27,859 bases of DNA from Butyrivibrio sp. (GTDB taxonomy: Bacteria > Bacillota_A > Clostridia > Lachnospirales > Lachnospiraceae), in the NCBI GenBank assembly GCA_017996845.1, contig JAGOGF010000022.1, forward strand, positions 1 through 27,859, read 5' to 3'. Positions 7,189 to 15,167 of this stretch are shown here, piece after piece. Positions within the stretch are counted from its first letter, which is position 1. Each line of letters starts with the position of its first letter. The notes under the pieces were generated by a model that worked only from the letters and a program-made list of their open reading frames with translations, made no database searches and was not told where the DNA came from. The translations under genes and the position numbers were made by a program.

Positions 7189-8395
7189 TTAAGCTTCCAC
7201 TTTTCTCTCCTGCCATCCCGCATGTCTTTCCCCGGATACCCATACCGCAATGATCAGTGCTGCAACATGGCTTATCAGGATTGCAATCCAGATTCCATCC
7301 AGTTCCAGTGTGGTGTGTGAAAGTATTACAGCAAGCGGAATTCTGATGACAATATAATATATTACCATCAACAGCATGGATAATTGGGTTTTTCCCTCTC
7401 CACTGCTTTTTCCCAGAAAACAACTGGTTACCATGTAGCATACATAACCGGCACTGACGATTTTGAAAAATCCCTCAACAATTCCTGCATCTTCGGCGCT
7501 TCTGACAAAAAGCATGGAAAGGGTTCCTGCAAAAGCACATACCAGAATGGTACTGACACAGGAGATCATTCCCCATACACGATGCCGCTCTTTAGATATT
7601 GCTTTGACCTTTCCTTATTTTTTGCACCAAAACATTGTCCGATAATTGAAGTAAGTGCCATATTCATTGCCATTGCAGGATAAAACAGAAAAATTTCTAT
7701 TTTACTCGTAATCCCATATGCCGCAATCGTATTCAGCGAATATGCACTTACCAGGCTAACCATCGTGGCAGAACTGATTGCAGGAATACAATTATTCATT
7801 GCAGCAGGCACCACATTTTTCAGTATCCGGATCACTTCTTTATTTGAAAACGATTTAAATTTGACCAAGAATAACTCATGTTTTTTCATATATATAAATG
7901 GATATATAAAACAGATCAATTCAGAAAATACAGTTGCCCATGCAGCGCCTGTCAGGCCAATCCTATGAATCAGTACCGGATCAATAATCGCATTGATAAC
8001 CGTACCAAAAAGCATTCCCTTCATCTGAAACACCGGATCTCCGTAACTTCTGAAAATTGCCGAAAACTGCATATAAACAAACAGCAGAAAATATCTTAAT
8101 AGATATATCGAAAGATAACCATAGGCATCCGGCATGATTGTGCCCGGTGTCCCGATCACCTGCAAAATCGGTATAAGAAAACACTCCGCAACAATTGTTA
8201 TGGCAACAGAAAATACAGACGCCATGATCAGTGCCGTTGCAATTACTTTTTCTGCCTTAGCAGTATCCTTTTGGCCCACAGACTGTCTACCAGGTTATAC
8301 ATCATCGTCAGCACCATTGCCAGAAACAATGGTATAAACATCTGAAACAAATTTTTGGTAACATTTCCATTTATAAAATTTATTTTAGATTTCAT
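7189..8395 (-). pseudogene. MATE-family efflux transporter, disrupted
   Basis: Three pieces of one MATE transporter in two frames. The 5' piece starts at the ATG at 8395 (GAAGGAG upstream) and reads MKSKINFINGNVTKNL, then FQMFIPLFLAMVLTMMYNLV, DSLW. At 8275-8281 the sequence jumps to VGQKDTAKAEKVIATALI in another frame, so about 50 residues that normally link these motifs are missing. The middle piece runs to a TGA at 7566, inside GIVYG, where the last piece (MISCVSTILVCAFAG...) overlaps in a different frame down to 7189. Intact MATE proteins have about 450 residues and 12 helices; this relic keeps roughly 400 codons and cannot make a full pump. A candidate TetR operator lies just upstream. 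Assembly error is possible for one lesion but unlikely for both. Confidence 0.85.
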
Positions 8396-8417
8396 CCTTC
8401 TATTCTCCTTCTTAATG

Positions 8418-8434
8418 AATGAATATCATTCATT
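8418..8434. promoter_or_regulatory. Candidate TetR operator upstream of the MATE relic
   Basis: AATGAATATCATTCATT, a palindrome with 7-bp arms around three bases. It lies 23 bases upstream of the MATE start, and the same sequence with one changed centre base recurs at 9578-9594. A larger palindrome (10-bp arms, 8412-8436) overlaps it. Confidence 0.65.
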
Positions 8435-8450
8435 AACTAACCATTTATAT

Positions 8451-8476
8451 AGCACTTTGTCAAAAAACAAAGTGCT
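8451..8476. repeat. Perfect 10-bp inverted repeat after tetR
   Basis: AGCACTTTGT and ACAAAGTGCT are separated by six bases. It is seven bases past the tetR stop. No T run follows on either strand, so it is not a classical terminator; it may protect the tetR message or be a binding site. A TTGACA hexamer on the minus strand is embedded in it, but no good -10 follows. Confidence 0.5.
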
Positions 8477-8482
8477 ACGGTC

Positions 8483-9067
8483 TTACTTGAAAAGAATTTC
8501 CTGCAAGCACTGCTGTATTCCTGTTACCTTCTCCTGCGCTCCCGCTTCACTCTTCATCAGATAACCGATTTGTCCATAAACAATAAAACATGCGGTTGCT
8601 TCACTGTCCGCAATGCTGATTTCCCCTTTTTGCTTTGCTTCTTCCAATATTTCTTTCACATAGGGAAGTACTTTATCCGCAACTTTTCTGAATAATTCAT
8701 CGTGCATTTTCCTGCTGTCCCTGGAATGAAACATGCTGTATAATGCCTGATCTTTTTTTTCAGAAGAAGTAAAAAGCTGCATTTTACCATCCATCAGCTT
8801 CAGTTGCTCTTTCAGTGTTTTCCCTTTTTGCACTTTTCTGTACATTTCAATATTGGAACCGGCAATAAGTTCTGCATACTCCTCCAGTGCAGCATCATAC
8901 ATGTCTTCTTTTGACAGAAAATACCGATAGCAAAGACCCTGCGAAATTTTCATGGATCTGGCAATATCTGTAATCGTTGTCTTCTCATAGCCTTTTTCCG
9001 CAAAAACTTTGATTGCGCCGTCAAGAATTTCCTGTTTCCTGTCTTCCGGGTGCATCACAACTCTCAT
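8483..9067 (-). CDS. TetR/AcrR-family transcriptional repressor
   Basis: A 194-residue regulator. Residues about 8-55 form the TetR DNA-binding domain: RKQEILDGAIKVFAEKGYEKTTITDIA followed by ISQGLCYRYFLSKEDMYDAAL. The C-terminal helical half is the ligand and dimer domain and has no recognisable ligand type. The ATG at 9067 is chosen because GAGGTGG lies six bases upstream; a TTG at 9082 would place the start inside the ribosome binding site. It begins 11 bases after the stop of the flavodoxin gene, so the two are co-transcribed. Matching 17-bp palindromes in front of this operon and in front of the MATE relic suggest autoregulation and pump control, as in many TetR-efflux pairs. Confidence 0.9.
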   Translation of the reverse strand: MRVVMHPEDRKQEILDGAIKVFAEKGYEKTTITDIARSMKISQGLCYRYFLSKEDMYDAALEEYAELIAGSNIEMYRKVQKGKTLKEQLKLMDGKMQLFTSSEKKDQALYSMFHSRDSRKMHDELFRKVADKVLPYVKEILEEAKQKGEISIADSEATACFIVYGQIGYLMKSEAGAQEKVTGIQQCLQEILFK

Positions 9068-9078
9068 CACTAACCACC

Positions 9079-9516
9079 TCAAATAATACTTTCATAAAAT
9101 GCAACTGCTGCAGAAATCTCATCTTCTGTGGGATTGCATTTATTGATCCCACAGACCAGTTTAAGCGGGCCGTATGTATCCCACCCCTGACAACCGTATG
9201 TCCCCAGAATATCACAGCTTTTACCACTTACTATTTTTCTGATATTCTTCGTATAACTGCCTTTATTTCCGCATGTATACAGAAAGAAAATTTTCTTGCC
9301 TTCCGGCAGACAGGATTCTGCGATCCGGTTAATCTGCGGATAAAATTTTCCAAATGCAATTCCTGATGCAAATCCGATTATATCATATCCGCTCAGATCG
9401 ATTTCCGCTTCTTTGGTCGCATCAAAAACTGTAATCCCGTACTTATTCTTTATTGCCTCAACCAGCTTATATGTGTTTCCATGATGCATTGATGCATATA
9501 TTATTGCTGTTCTCAT
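9079..9516 (-). CDS. Flavodoxin-like protein
   Basis: A 145-residue soluble protein with the flavodoxin fold. The N-terminal strand and phosphate-binding loop read AIIYASMHHGNTYKLVEAI, close to the T/S-x-T-G-N-T loop that holds FMN. Further family marks are the YDIIGFASGIAFGKFYP segment, the strand IFFLYTCGN, and ILGTYGCQGWDTYGP. It could carry electrons or act as a quinone-type reductase; the partner is unknown. AAGGAGG lies ten bases before the ATG. It heads an operon with tetR and is read from the TTGACA/TATGCT promoter at 9551-9579, which overlaps the candidate TetR operator. Expression is therefore probably induced together with the repressor. Confidence 0.88.
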   Translation of the reverse strand: MRTAIIYASMHHGNTYKLVEAIKNKYGITVFDATKEAEIDLSGYDIIGFASGIAFGKFYPQINRIAESCLPEGKKIFFLYTCGNKGSYTKNIRKIVSGKSCDILGTYGCQGWDTYGPLKLVCGINKCNPTEDEISAAVAFYESII

Positions 9517-9550
9517 TTATCCTCTGCCTCCTTATCAACTATGCACTCAC

Positions 9551-9579
9551 AGCATACCGCCAAAAAGAAAACATGTCAA
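9551..9579 (-). promoter_or_regulatory. Promoter of the flavodoxin-tetR operon
   Basis: On the minus strand a perfect -35 TTGACA (9574-9579) and TATGCT (9551-9556) are 17 bases apart. The -35 shares two bases with the palindrome at 9578-9594. Confidence 0.8.
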
Positions 9580-9594
9580 TGAATAACATTCATT
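9578..9594. promoter_or_regulatory. Candidate TetR operator overlapping the flavodoxin-tetR promoter
   Basis: AATGAATAACATTCATT, with 7-bp arms around three bases, matches the 8418-8434 site at 16 of 17 positions. It abuts and partly covers the -35 element, a place where bound repressor would block RNA polymerase. Confidence 0.7.
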
Positions 9595-9609
9595 CATTTA
9601 TAAAAACTT

Positions 9610-10158
9610 TCACAGCTTTTTCATCATCCAATATGCATCCGAATAACTCCCATCGGCATATTTCATATTATCGGGAAACGTGCCATATTTTTGAAAGCCC
9701 ATTTTCTCATATAGATGAACGGCTCTGGTATTCTCTGCTACCACTTCCAGCTCTGCCTGCTCGTAACCTGCCTGTTTTGCAGCTTTCAGAGCTTCTGTCA
9801 TCATGATTTCACCCAATCCCAATCCGCAGTATTTCTGATAAAGTGCAATCGCAAGATCACATCTGTGCCTGTACCTTTTGTAACTTCCGATGCCCGCAAT
9901 GGAACAATTCCCAATATGCTCACCCTTACACTCTGCTATCAGCATAAGTTCCCGCGGGTCTTCTGCTTTTATATTGATAAAATGCAGTTCATTTTCCACT
10001 GTGATATTCACTTCATCCGGTTCCCGAATCAGATACGGGGTCTCCGCAGAAGTATCCCTAAGATATTGAATCAGATTTTCCGCATCTGATTTGTCTGCAC
10101 TTCTTAGAATCACGGTCCTGCCATCACGCAGTTTCACTTCTTTTGATTTGAAAATCAT
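9610..10158 (-). CDS. GNAT-family N-acetyltransferase
   Basis: A 182-residue cytosolic acyltransferase. The GNAT core is seen in IGNCSIAGIG (motif D/A region), then the acetyl-CoA pyrophosphate loop YQKYCGLGLGEIMMTEALKAA (Q/R-x-x-G-x-G/A type) and the AELEVVAENTRAVHLYEKMGF motif B. The end, YSDAYWMMKKL, is typical of the RimJ/RimL-like or YhhY/SpeG-related single-domain enzymes. The substrate is not evident. GGGAGG lies seven bases upstream of the ATG. A TATAAT hexamer at 10193-10198 on the minus strand marks a likely -10, although its -35 is weak. It is transcribed separately from the sugar transporter operon upstream, which ends at the 10239-10266 hairpin. Confidence 0.9.
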   Translation of the reverse strand: MIFKSKEVKLRDGRTVILRSADKSDAENLIQYLRDTSAETPYLIREPDEVNITVENELHFINIKAEDPRELMLIAECKGEHIGNCSIAGIGSYKRYRHRCDLAIALYQKYCGLGLGEIMMTEALKAAKQAGYEQAELEVVAENTRAVHLYEKMGFQKYGTFPDNMKYADGSYSDAYWMMKKL

Positions 10159-10238
10159 ATTTCATCCTCCCTTTATCCGGCTATTGTGTACCATTATAAT
10201 CATAAAAAATAAAAATACCACACTTATAAACAGCAAAA

Positions 10239-10266
10239 TACCGGTACAGTTTTCACCATACCGGTA
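10239..10266 (-). terminator. Probable terminator of the sugar ABC operon
   Basis: Two copies of the self-complementary octamer TACCGGTA pair across a 12-base spacer; on the minus strand TTTTGCTGTTT follows. It lies 53 bases after the last permease stop. The T run is short, so strength is uncertain. Confidence 0.65.
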
Positions 10267-10318
10267 AACCATTTTGTGTCTTTATAAACGATCCGATCTC
10301 CCCTTATTCATATAAAAA

Positions 10319-11284
10319 TTACTTAATTACCTGTATGGATTCCCTGTCCGCAAATACCGCAACGAATACCAGGAATACACAGCCTTCAATCAGCTGAAGC
10401 ATCTGTGTCGAAAAACCCATCATGGTCAGTCCGCTGTTAAGCACCGTATAGAGAAGCGATCCGATAATGATATTCTGAAACTTGACCTTTGCACCGCCTG
10501 AAATCGGCATCCCGCCAAGTACAAGTGCAATCAGGATCTGCGTTTCAAGCTGGTTGCCGCCGGATGATGTGACCGATCCAACCTTAATAACACTGATAAA
10601 CGCAGCAAATCCGGTTATTGCTCCTGACAAAACATAGATCAGAAATTTCATCCTGTCGGTTCTGATGCCTGCAAACTTTGCTGCTTTTTCACCGGCTCCG
10701 ATTGCTTTGAGATCGATCCCGAATCTGGTATACCGAAAACAGATAAAACCGATGATCAAAATGACCAGCGTACAGGTAACCTTAAGCGCTGTGCTGTCAT
10801 AATTGATCAGTGCAGCAGAACCTGCTACCGGCGCATTGGTCGTCAGATATTTTATAAATCCACGAAACAGAAACATGGTGCAGATCGTAACAATGAAAGA
10901 TTTTATTTTGCGGTTTACATAAAAGTAACCGTTGATTGCTCCGATTAAGGCCCCGGTTAAAATACCACCGATAATTGCAAGCGGTATGCTGGTCTTGGAC
11001 AATATACAGACAACAATGGCTGCCATACCCAGTATGGAACCTTGTGAAAAATCCAGTCCTCCCATTGTCATAATGAAAAAGACACCCATGGAAGCAATTA
11101 ATGTTACATAAACCTGTGACAGAACCAGCGGCATGTTGCCGATCATTCGCCCTTGTGTCAGTATGTTGAATAAAATAAATACGATCAGAAGCCCGGCTAT
11201 GGGAAGAAGTACCCTGATCATTGTCATCACTGATTTCTTCTGCCCGGGATCCGCTGATTTTACTGCTGCTATTGTTTTTGTCAT
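10319..11284 (-). CDS. RbsC-type sugar ABC permease (second permease)
   Basis: A 321-residue inner membrane permease of the ribose/xylose/AI-2 (BPD_transp_2) family with about 8-10 helices. Family marks are MTMGGLDFSQGSILGMAA near residue 75, the coupling segment AIGAGEKAAKFAGI, which contacts the ATPase, and LVLGGMPISGGAKVKFQNII near the end. It forms the translocation path with the other, dissimilar permease at 12819-13790. AAGGGGG precedes the ATG by nine bases and overlaps the ATPase stop codon, so translation is coupled. It is last in the operon and is followed by a TACCGGTA hairpin. The sugar is not identifiable from sequence. Confidence 0.92.
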   Translation of the reverse strand: MTKTIAAVKSADPGQKKSVMTMIRVLLPIAGLLIVFILFNILTQGRMIGNMPLVLSQVYVTLIASMGVFFIMTMGGLDFSQGSILGMAAIVVCILSKTSIPLAIIGGILTGALIGAINGYFYVNRKIKSFIVTICTMFLFRGFIKYLTTNAPVAGSAALINYDSTALKVTCTLVILIIGFICFRYTRFGIDLKAIGAGEKAAKFAGIRTDRMKFLIYVLSGAITGFAAFISVIKVGSVTSSGGNQLETQILIALVLGGMPISGGAKVKFQNIIIGSLLYTVLNSGLTMMGFSTQMLQLIEGCVFLVFVAVFADRESIQVIK

Positions 11285-11298
11285 AATCTGTTTCCCCC

Positions 11299-12801
11299 TT
11301 ATACCATTTTGCTTATCAGTGCATTTTCATTCACATCGGTTGATCTCATAAGTTCTCCGCTTATCTTACCATCCTTCATGATTATGATCCTGTCACACAT
11401 TCCGATCAGCTCCATTAACTCTTCCGAAATCATGATGATCGATTTACCGCTTTTCCTCATATGATCCATCAGCTGATAAATATCCTGCTTCACTTTGATA
11501 TCAATACCACGGGTAGGACTGTCGAGTACCACGATATCTGAGTCTTTGCCGATCCATCTGGCAAGGACGACCTTTTGCTTGTTCCCTCCTGAAAGTTCAG
11601 AAACGAATTGGTTCACATTAACCATTTTTACAGAAATTTCCTTGGCATACGTTTCTGCAAAGTCGTTCAGTTTTTTATCGCTGAGCATATGCCCTTTTCC
11701 TGTCAGTGTGCCAAGTGAGGGCAAACATATATTGTCCTTTATACTCTGATTCATGACAACCGATTCATTGTCTCTGTCCTTAGAGGTGTAAGCCATACTA
11801 TGCCGGATTGCCGTTGGAATGTCATTGATCTTCGTGCCATCAGAAAGTTCCACACTACCTTCCCTGTCAAAAGAAGCTCCAAATACAGCCTTGCCGATTT
11901 CATGCATGCCGGACTCGGACAGTCCTCCAAATCCAAGGATCTCTCCTTTATGAAGGTCGAAACTGATATCTGTGATCTGATCCGGTACCGATACATTTTT
12001 TACTGAAAGAACAACTTCATCAGAAACTTTTTCTCCATAATCGTTTCTGTAATATGCACCTGTTACTTCACGTCCTACCATTAACTTTTTTAAATCATCT
12101 TCCGTTACCCTGCTGCTCTCGACCGTATCAATATATATGCCGTCACGCAGGATCGTAATATAATCCGACTTGGCAAGCACTTCCGGCAGATCATGGGATA
12201 TGAATATCACACTTCCGCCATATTCCCGGATCTTGTTCATATATTTATACAGTTCTTCTCTGCCTTCCTGTGAAAGCGCAGTGGTCGTTTCATCTATCAC
12301 GACCACCTTTGGTTTGAAATAGGTCGCCTTTACAATTTCAACCAGTTTTCTGTCCTCAAAATTGTAATTATCAATCAAATCTGCTGCCTTGATTCTGTCA
12401 AACCCGTAATCTTTCAGAAGCTGATTTGCCTTCCTGTTCATAAATGCTGTATTCTTTATGCCGAATTTGACAAAATCTTCCTCATGCCCAAGAAAAATGT
12501 TTTCTGCCACGGTAAGTCCGCTCAGCGTTCCAAGTTCCTGTACGATGATCGAAACTCCTTCATTATTGGCTTCTACCTGGTTCATGGGATTTATTTCTTT
12601 GCCGTCTAGTATGAACTGACCGCTGTCTTTCGTATAAATGCCGGAAAGCATATTGGTCAGCGTCGATTTTCCGGAACCATTTTCCCCGATCAGGGCATGT
12701 ATTGTCCCTTTCTTTATATCAACAGATACATCCTGCACCGCCTTTGTGATACCGAAGGATTTGCAGAGATGCTTCACTTCCAGTCTTATATCTGTGCTCA
12801 T
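11299..12801 (-). CDS. RbsA-type sugar ABC transporter ATPase (two ABC domains)
   Basis: A 500-residue cytosolic ATPase with tandem ABC domains. Domain 1 has Walker A GENGSGKST (39-47), a degenerate signature (NYNFEDRKLVEI, about 145-156) and Walker B VVVIDET with E171. Domain 2 has no usable Walker A (GFGGLSESGMHE), a good signature LSGGNKQ (403-409), and Walker B VVLDSPTRG in which the catalytic glutamate position is S428. The complete ATP site thus pairs the Walker motifs of domain 1 with the signature of domain 2; the other site looks inactive. This asymmetry is usual in RbsA-like proteins, but the Ser is an extra step. The start has GGGAGATCTTGCC-type purines upstream. It sits between the two permease genes. 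Confidence 0.93.
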   Translation of the reverse strand: MSTDIRLEVKHLCKSFGITKAVQDVSVDIKKGTIHALIGENGSGKSTLTNMLSGIYTKDSGQFILDGKEINPMNQVEANNEGVSIIVQELGTLSGLTVAENIFLGHEEDFVKFGIKNTAFMNRKANQLLKDYGFDRIKAADLIDNYNFEDRKLVEIVKATYFKPKVVVIDETTTALSQEGREELYKYMNKIREYGGSVIFISHDLPEVLAKSDYITILRDGIYIDTVESSRVTEDDLKKLMVGREVTGAYYRNDYGEKVSDEVVLSVKNVSVPDQITDISFDLHKGEILGFGGLSESGMHEIGKAVFGASFDREGSVELSDGTKINDIPTAIRHSMAYTSKDRDNESVVMNQSIKDNICLPSLGTLTGKGHMLSDKKLNDFAETYAKEISVKMVNVNQFVSELSGGNKQKVVLARWIGKDSDIVVLDSPTRGIDIKVKQDIYQLMDHMRKSGKSIIMISEELMELIGMCDRIIIMKDGKISGELMRSTDVNENALISKMV

Positions 12802-12818
12802 GGCAAGATCTCCCTTCG

Positions 12819-13790
12819 TTATTTCACAATTTCACTTTTGCTCACTCTGGTGGTAAGTGTGATGATGATCAGCAGCGCAAGACCCGTAATAACATCCTGA
12901 ATTGCAGTCGGTGCGCCAAGTGCGATAAAGCCGAAGAATATAATGTTAATAACAAACTCCCCGATTATGATTGCCTGAATCGGTATTCCATATTTTTTAA
13001 ATGCCAGACCGAAGAAACAACCCATGGTCGGCACAAAGTTTCTGCTCATTGATGCCATTCCTGTTACAGCTACCATGGATGAACCATAGCTGATCGTCAG
13101 AATTGACATGATTCCAAAAAATGCTCCACTTATAATAAATGCAAGTACCTTGTATTTGTCCACTTTTATGCCCATATTTTTGGCGACAAATTCATCGCTG
13201 CCGATTGCATAGGTATAGGTACCGATCTTTGTATAATTCAGAACCACATAGGCAATGATAAATGCAATAACCGCAAGAATAATATTGCCCGGCATACAGC
13301 CAAACATGCGCAGATTTGATGGAAGTGTCTGTTCCTCTCCACCTGCAATATAATTTGCAACTGCTTCATAAATAAGCGCAAGGCCTGTTGTAACAATCAT
13401 GGAAGGAATTTTAAGCTTCACATAAAATATTCCGTTTAGAAGCCCAACGATCGCACCTGTTGCAATACACCCTATTATCAGTCCGAAGAAACCCATATTG
13501 AATCTGGTCGCCAAAACGCATCCCACAATCGCAGAAAGCATAATATTGGCCCCAATTGAAAAATCGAACATTCCCATTACCATTACAAAGTAAAATCCTA
13601 CTGCACCTGTAGCTGCGATCAGACTTGCCTGAAAATACTGAAGCATATTTTCAGGTGATCCGAAATTTGCCGGTGTAATAACTTTGAATATTGCCCATGA
13701 AACTGCCACCAATCCAAAAAGGATTAAATATCCGCCAAGTTTCCCTGACATTTTTTTGGAAGTCTCTGCAGTATGTACTTTTGTACCCAT
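12819..13790 (-). CDS. RbsC-type sugar ABC permease (first permease)
   Basis: A 323-residue membrane permease of the same family as the 10319-11284 product but clearly divergent from it. Key segments are VMVMGMFDFSIGANIMLSAIVG, GLLNGIFYVKLKIPSMIVTTGL, and the ATPase-contact region AIGSDEFVAKNMGI. The start is placed at the ATG at 13790, because AGGAGG lies seven bases before it. Longer forms from 13817 or 13796 lack such spacing. It follows the binding protein gene by about 110 bases, including a strong hairpin. Two unlike permeases per transporter occur in AI-2 (LsrC/LsrD) and rhizobial rhamnose (RhaP/RhaQ) systems, so a heterodimeric channel is likely. Confidence 0.9.
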   Translation of the reverse strand: MGTKVHTAETSKKMSGKLGGYLILFGLVAVSWAIFKVITPANFGSPENMLQYFQASLIAATGAVGFYFVMVMGMFDFSIGANIMLSAIVGCVLATRFNMGFFGLIIGCIATGAIVGLLNGIFYVKLKIPSMIVTTGLALIYEAVANYIAGGEEQTLPSNLRMFGCMPGNIILAVIAFIIAYVVLNYTKIGTYTYAIGSDEFVAKNMGIKVDKYKVLAFIISGAFFGIMSILTISYGSSMVAVTGMASMSRNFVPTMGCFFGLAFKKYGIPIQAIIIGEFVINIIFFGFIALGAPTAIQDVITGLALLIIITLTTRVSKSEIVK

Positions 13791-13850
13791 ATCCATTCCT
13801 CCTGCTATCTGAATCATTCAGGCCGCAAAAAACAATTTTTATCATTTAAA

Positions 13851-13878
13851 TGGCCGGCGCTTTTACAGGCTCCGGCCA
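13851..13878 (-). terminator. Hairpin between binding protein and first permease, partial terminator or mRNA stabiliser
   Basis: On the minus strand TGGCCGG pairs with CCGGCCA and two inner pairs extend the stem across one mismatch, loop of eight. Only TTTAAATG follows, so read-through is expected. Such hairpins after a binding-protein gene often raise its message level over the membrane genes. Confidence 0.6.
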
Positions 13879-13901
13879 AGCATTGTACATTTTATCTGTT
13901 T

Positions 13902-15065
13902 TTACTGTCCTGCACGACTGGCCGCATCCTGAATGGAAAGTTTTGCTGCCGTTGCCTTAAGATCATCCAGACTCATGTTTGACATTTTAACAAGCTCATC
14001 ATCGGTGTAAGGAAGCTTGTCTACAAAGTACTTCTTGTACTGTGCATATTCATCCGGAGATGAAACATACAGATACGGGAATTGTACATCATTGAATGTT
14101 CCCGCAAAGTTCTTATAGTTACCCTTGATCGCATTGTATACCATCATAAATGCAAACAGAGGATCGCAATAATGTCCGCCAGACTCACCTGCCATGGATC
14201 CGTCTGAAAGTCTTGTTCCAAGATCCGGAAGGAAATCTGTTGATACAACATCAATATCTTTTGTCTTGCCTGCACGTTCTACTGCTGCAATCGTTCCCTG
14301 AAGCGGATCTCCGCCGCCACCTGCAGGAATCAGTGCATCAAGCTTGGGATCTGCTGACATCAGAGCTTCTGCTGCTTTTGATCCACCTTCTGAAGAAGTT
14401 CCGGCATACTGAGGTTCTGAAAGAGTAGCCTTATCATCGGGATGTTCCTTATTCCATTTCTCTACGCCGGTCTTATAGCCTTCCCATCTGCCAAGCCATG
14501 TAGCATCACCCTGTTCCCAGCCGATCAGTCCGATATCTCTGTCACCCTTATCGAGCAGAATCTGAACCAGCTTCTCACCGTTTTCAGGTTCATTCTCGTG
14601 AACTGCTCCCACATAATATGCAGAATCAGTTGCTGCCTTATAAATATCCGGGTTGTTATCTTTGCTGATTATTCTGAAGAACTGAGCCAGATATACCTTA
14701 TTATCGTTACAGGTCTTGATCGCAGATGTCATTTCCGTATCGGATGAATTGCAGATTACAATTCCCTGACAGCCTGCTGCGCAGAGCTGTTCAACTGATG
14801 CGGTAACCTTCTCGGATACATGTCCCTGATCGACATACTGTACCTCTACGTTAAGTGACTTTGCTGCTTCATCCAGTACCCTCTTGCACTGTGAACCGAG
14901 CACATCCGTCGAACTCCAGATTGATACCCCGATCTTGATCTTCTGACCGGAAGCTGCTGTTGCATTAGCATCCTGTGAACTGCTTGTAGCTGACTGCCCA
15001 CATCCTACCATCATCGATGCCGTCATTGCCATACACATAAATAAGCTTAAAATACGTCTTTTCAT
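13902..15065 (-). CDS. Sugar-binding lipoprotein of the RbsB/periplasmic-binding-protein type
   Basis: A 387-residue exported lipoprotein. Residues 1-21 are a signal peptide with lipobox MVGC (C22), then a Ser/Thr/Ala-rich linker. The mature part starts KIKIGVSIWSSTDVLGSQCKRVLDEAAKSL, the type seen in Peripla_BP_4 (RbsB-like) proteins. It continues CAAGCQGIVICNSSDTEM, DIGLIGWEQGDATWLGRWEGYKTGV and DALIPAGGGGDPLQGTIAAVERAG. The protein presumably delivers a sugar to the RbsABC-like transporter that follows it. AAGGAGG lies six bases upstream of the ATG. About 100 bases separate it from the yesN-type gene upstream, so it may have its own promoter controlled by that regulator. Confidence 0.92.
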   Translation of the reverse strand: MKRRILSLFMCMAMTASMMVGCGQSATSSSQDANATAASGQKIKIGVSIWSSTDVLGSQCKRVLDEAAKSLNVEVQYVDQGHVSEKVTASVEQLCAAGCQGIVICNSSDTEMTSAIKTCNDNKVYLAQFFRIISKDNNPDIYKAATDSAYYVGAVHENEPENGEKLVQILLDKGDRDIGLIGWEQGDATWLGRWEGYKTGVEKWNKEHPDDKATLSEPQYAGTSSEGGSKAAEALMSADPKLDALIPAGGGGDPLQGTIAAVERAGKTKDIDVVSTDFLPDLGTRLSDGSMAGESGGHYCDPLFAFMMVYNAIKGNYKNFAGTFNDVQFPYLYVSSPDEYAQYKKYFVDKLPYTDDELVKMSNMSLDDLKATAAKLSIQDAASRAGQ

Positions 15066-15167
15066 ACTCTTCCTCCTTTTGACTTTTTCTCACCAACGAA
15101 CTAAGCTTATCTTACATATTTGCAATTCCGTTTAGTATGGAATGATTTTTGAACTTTGGTATTTTTT
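15066..15167 (-). promoter_or_regulatory. Putative promoter region of the sugar-binding protein gene
   Basis: This 102-base gap lies between the response regulator and its likely target. An inverted repeat ATTCC/GGAAT (15125-15143, nine-base spacer) is present, but no clear -35/-10 pair can be called. A weak or activator-dependent promoter would fit. Confidence 0.3.
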
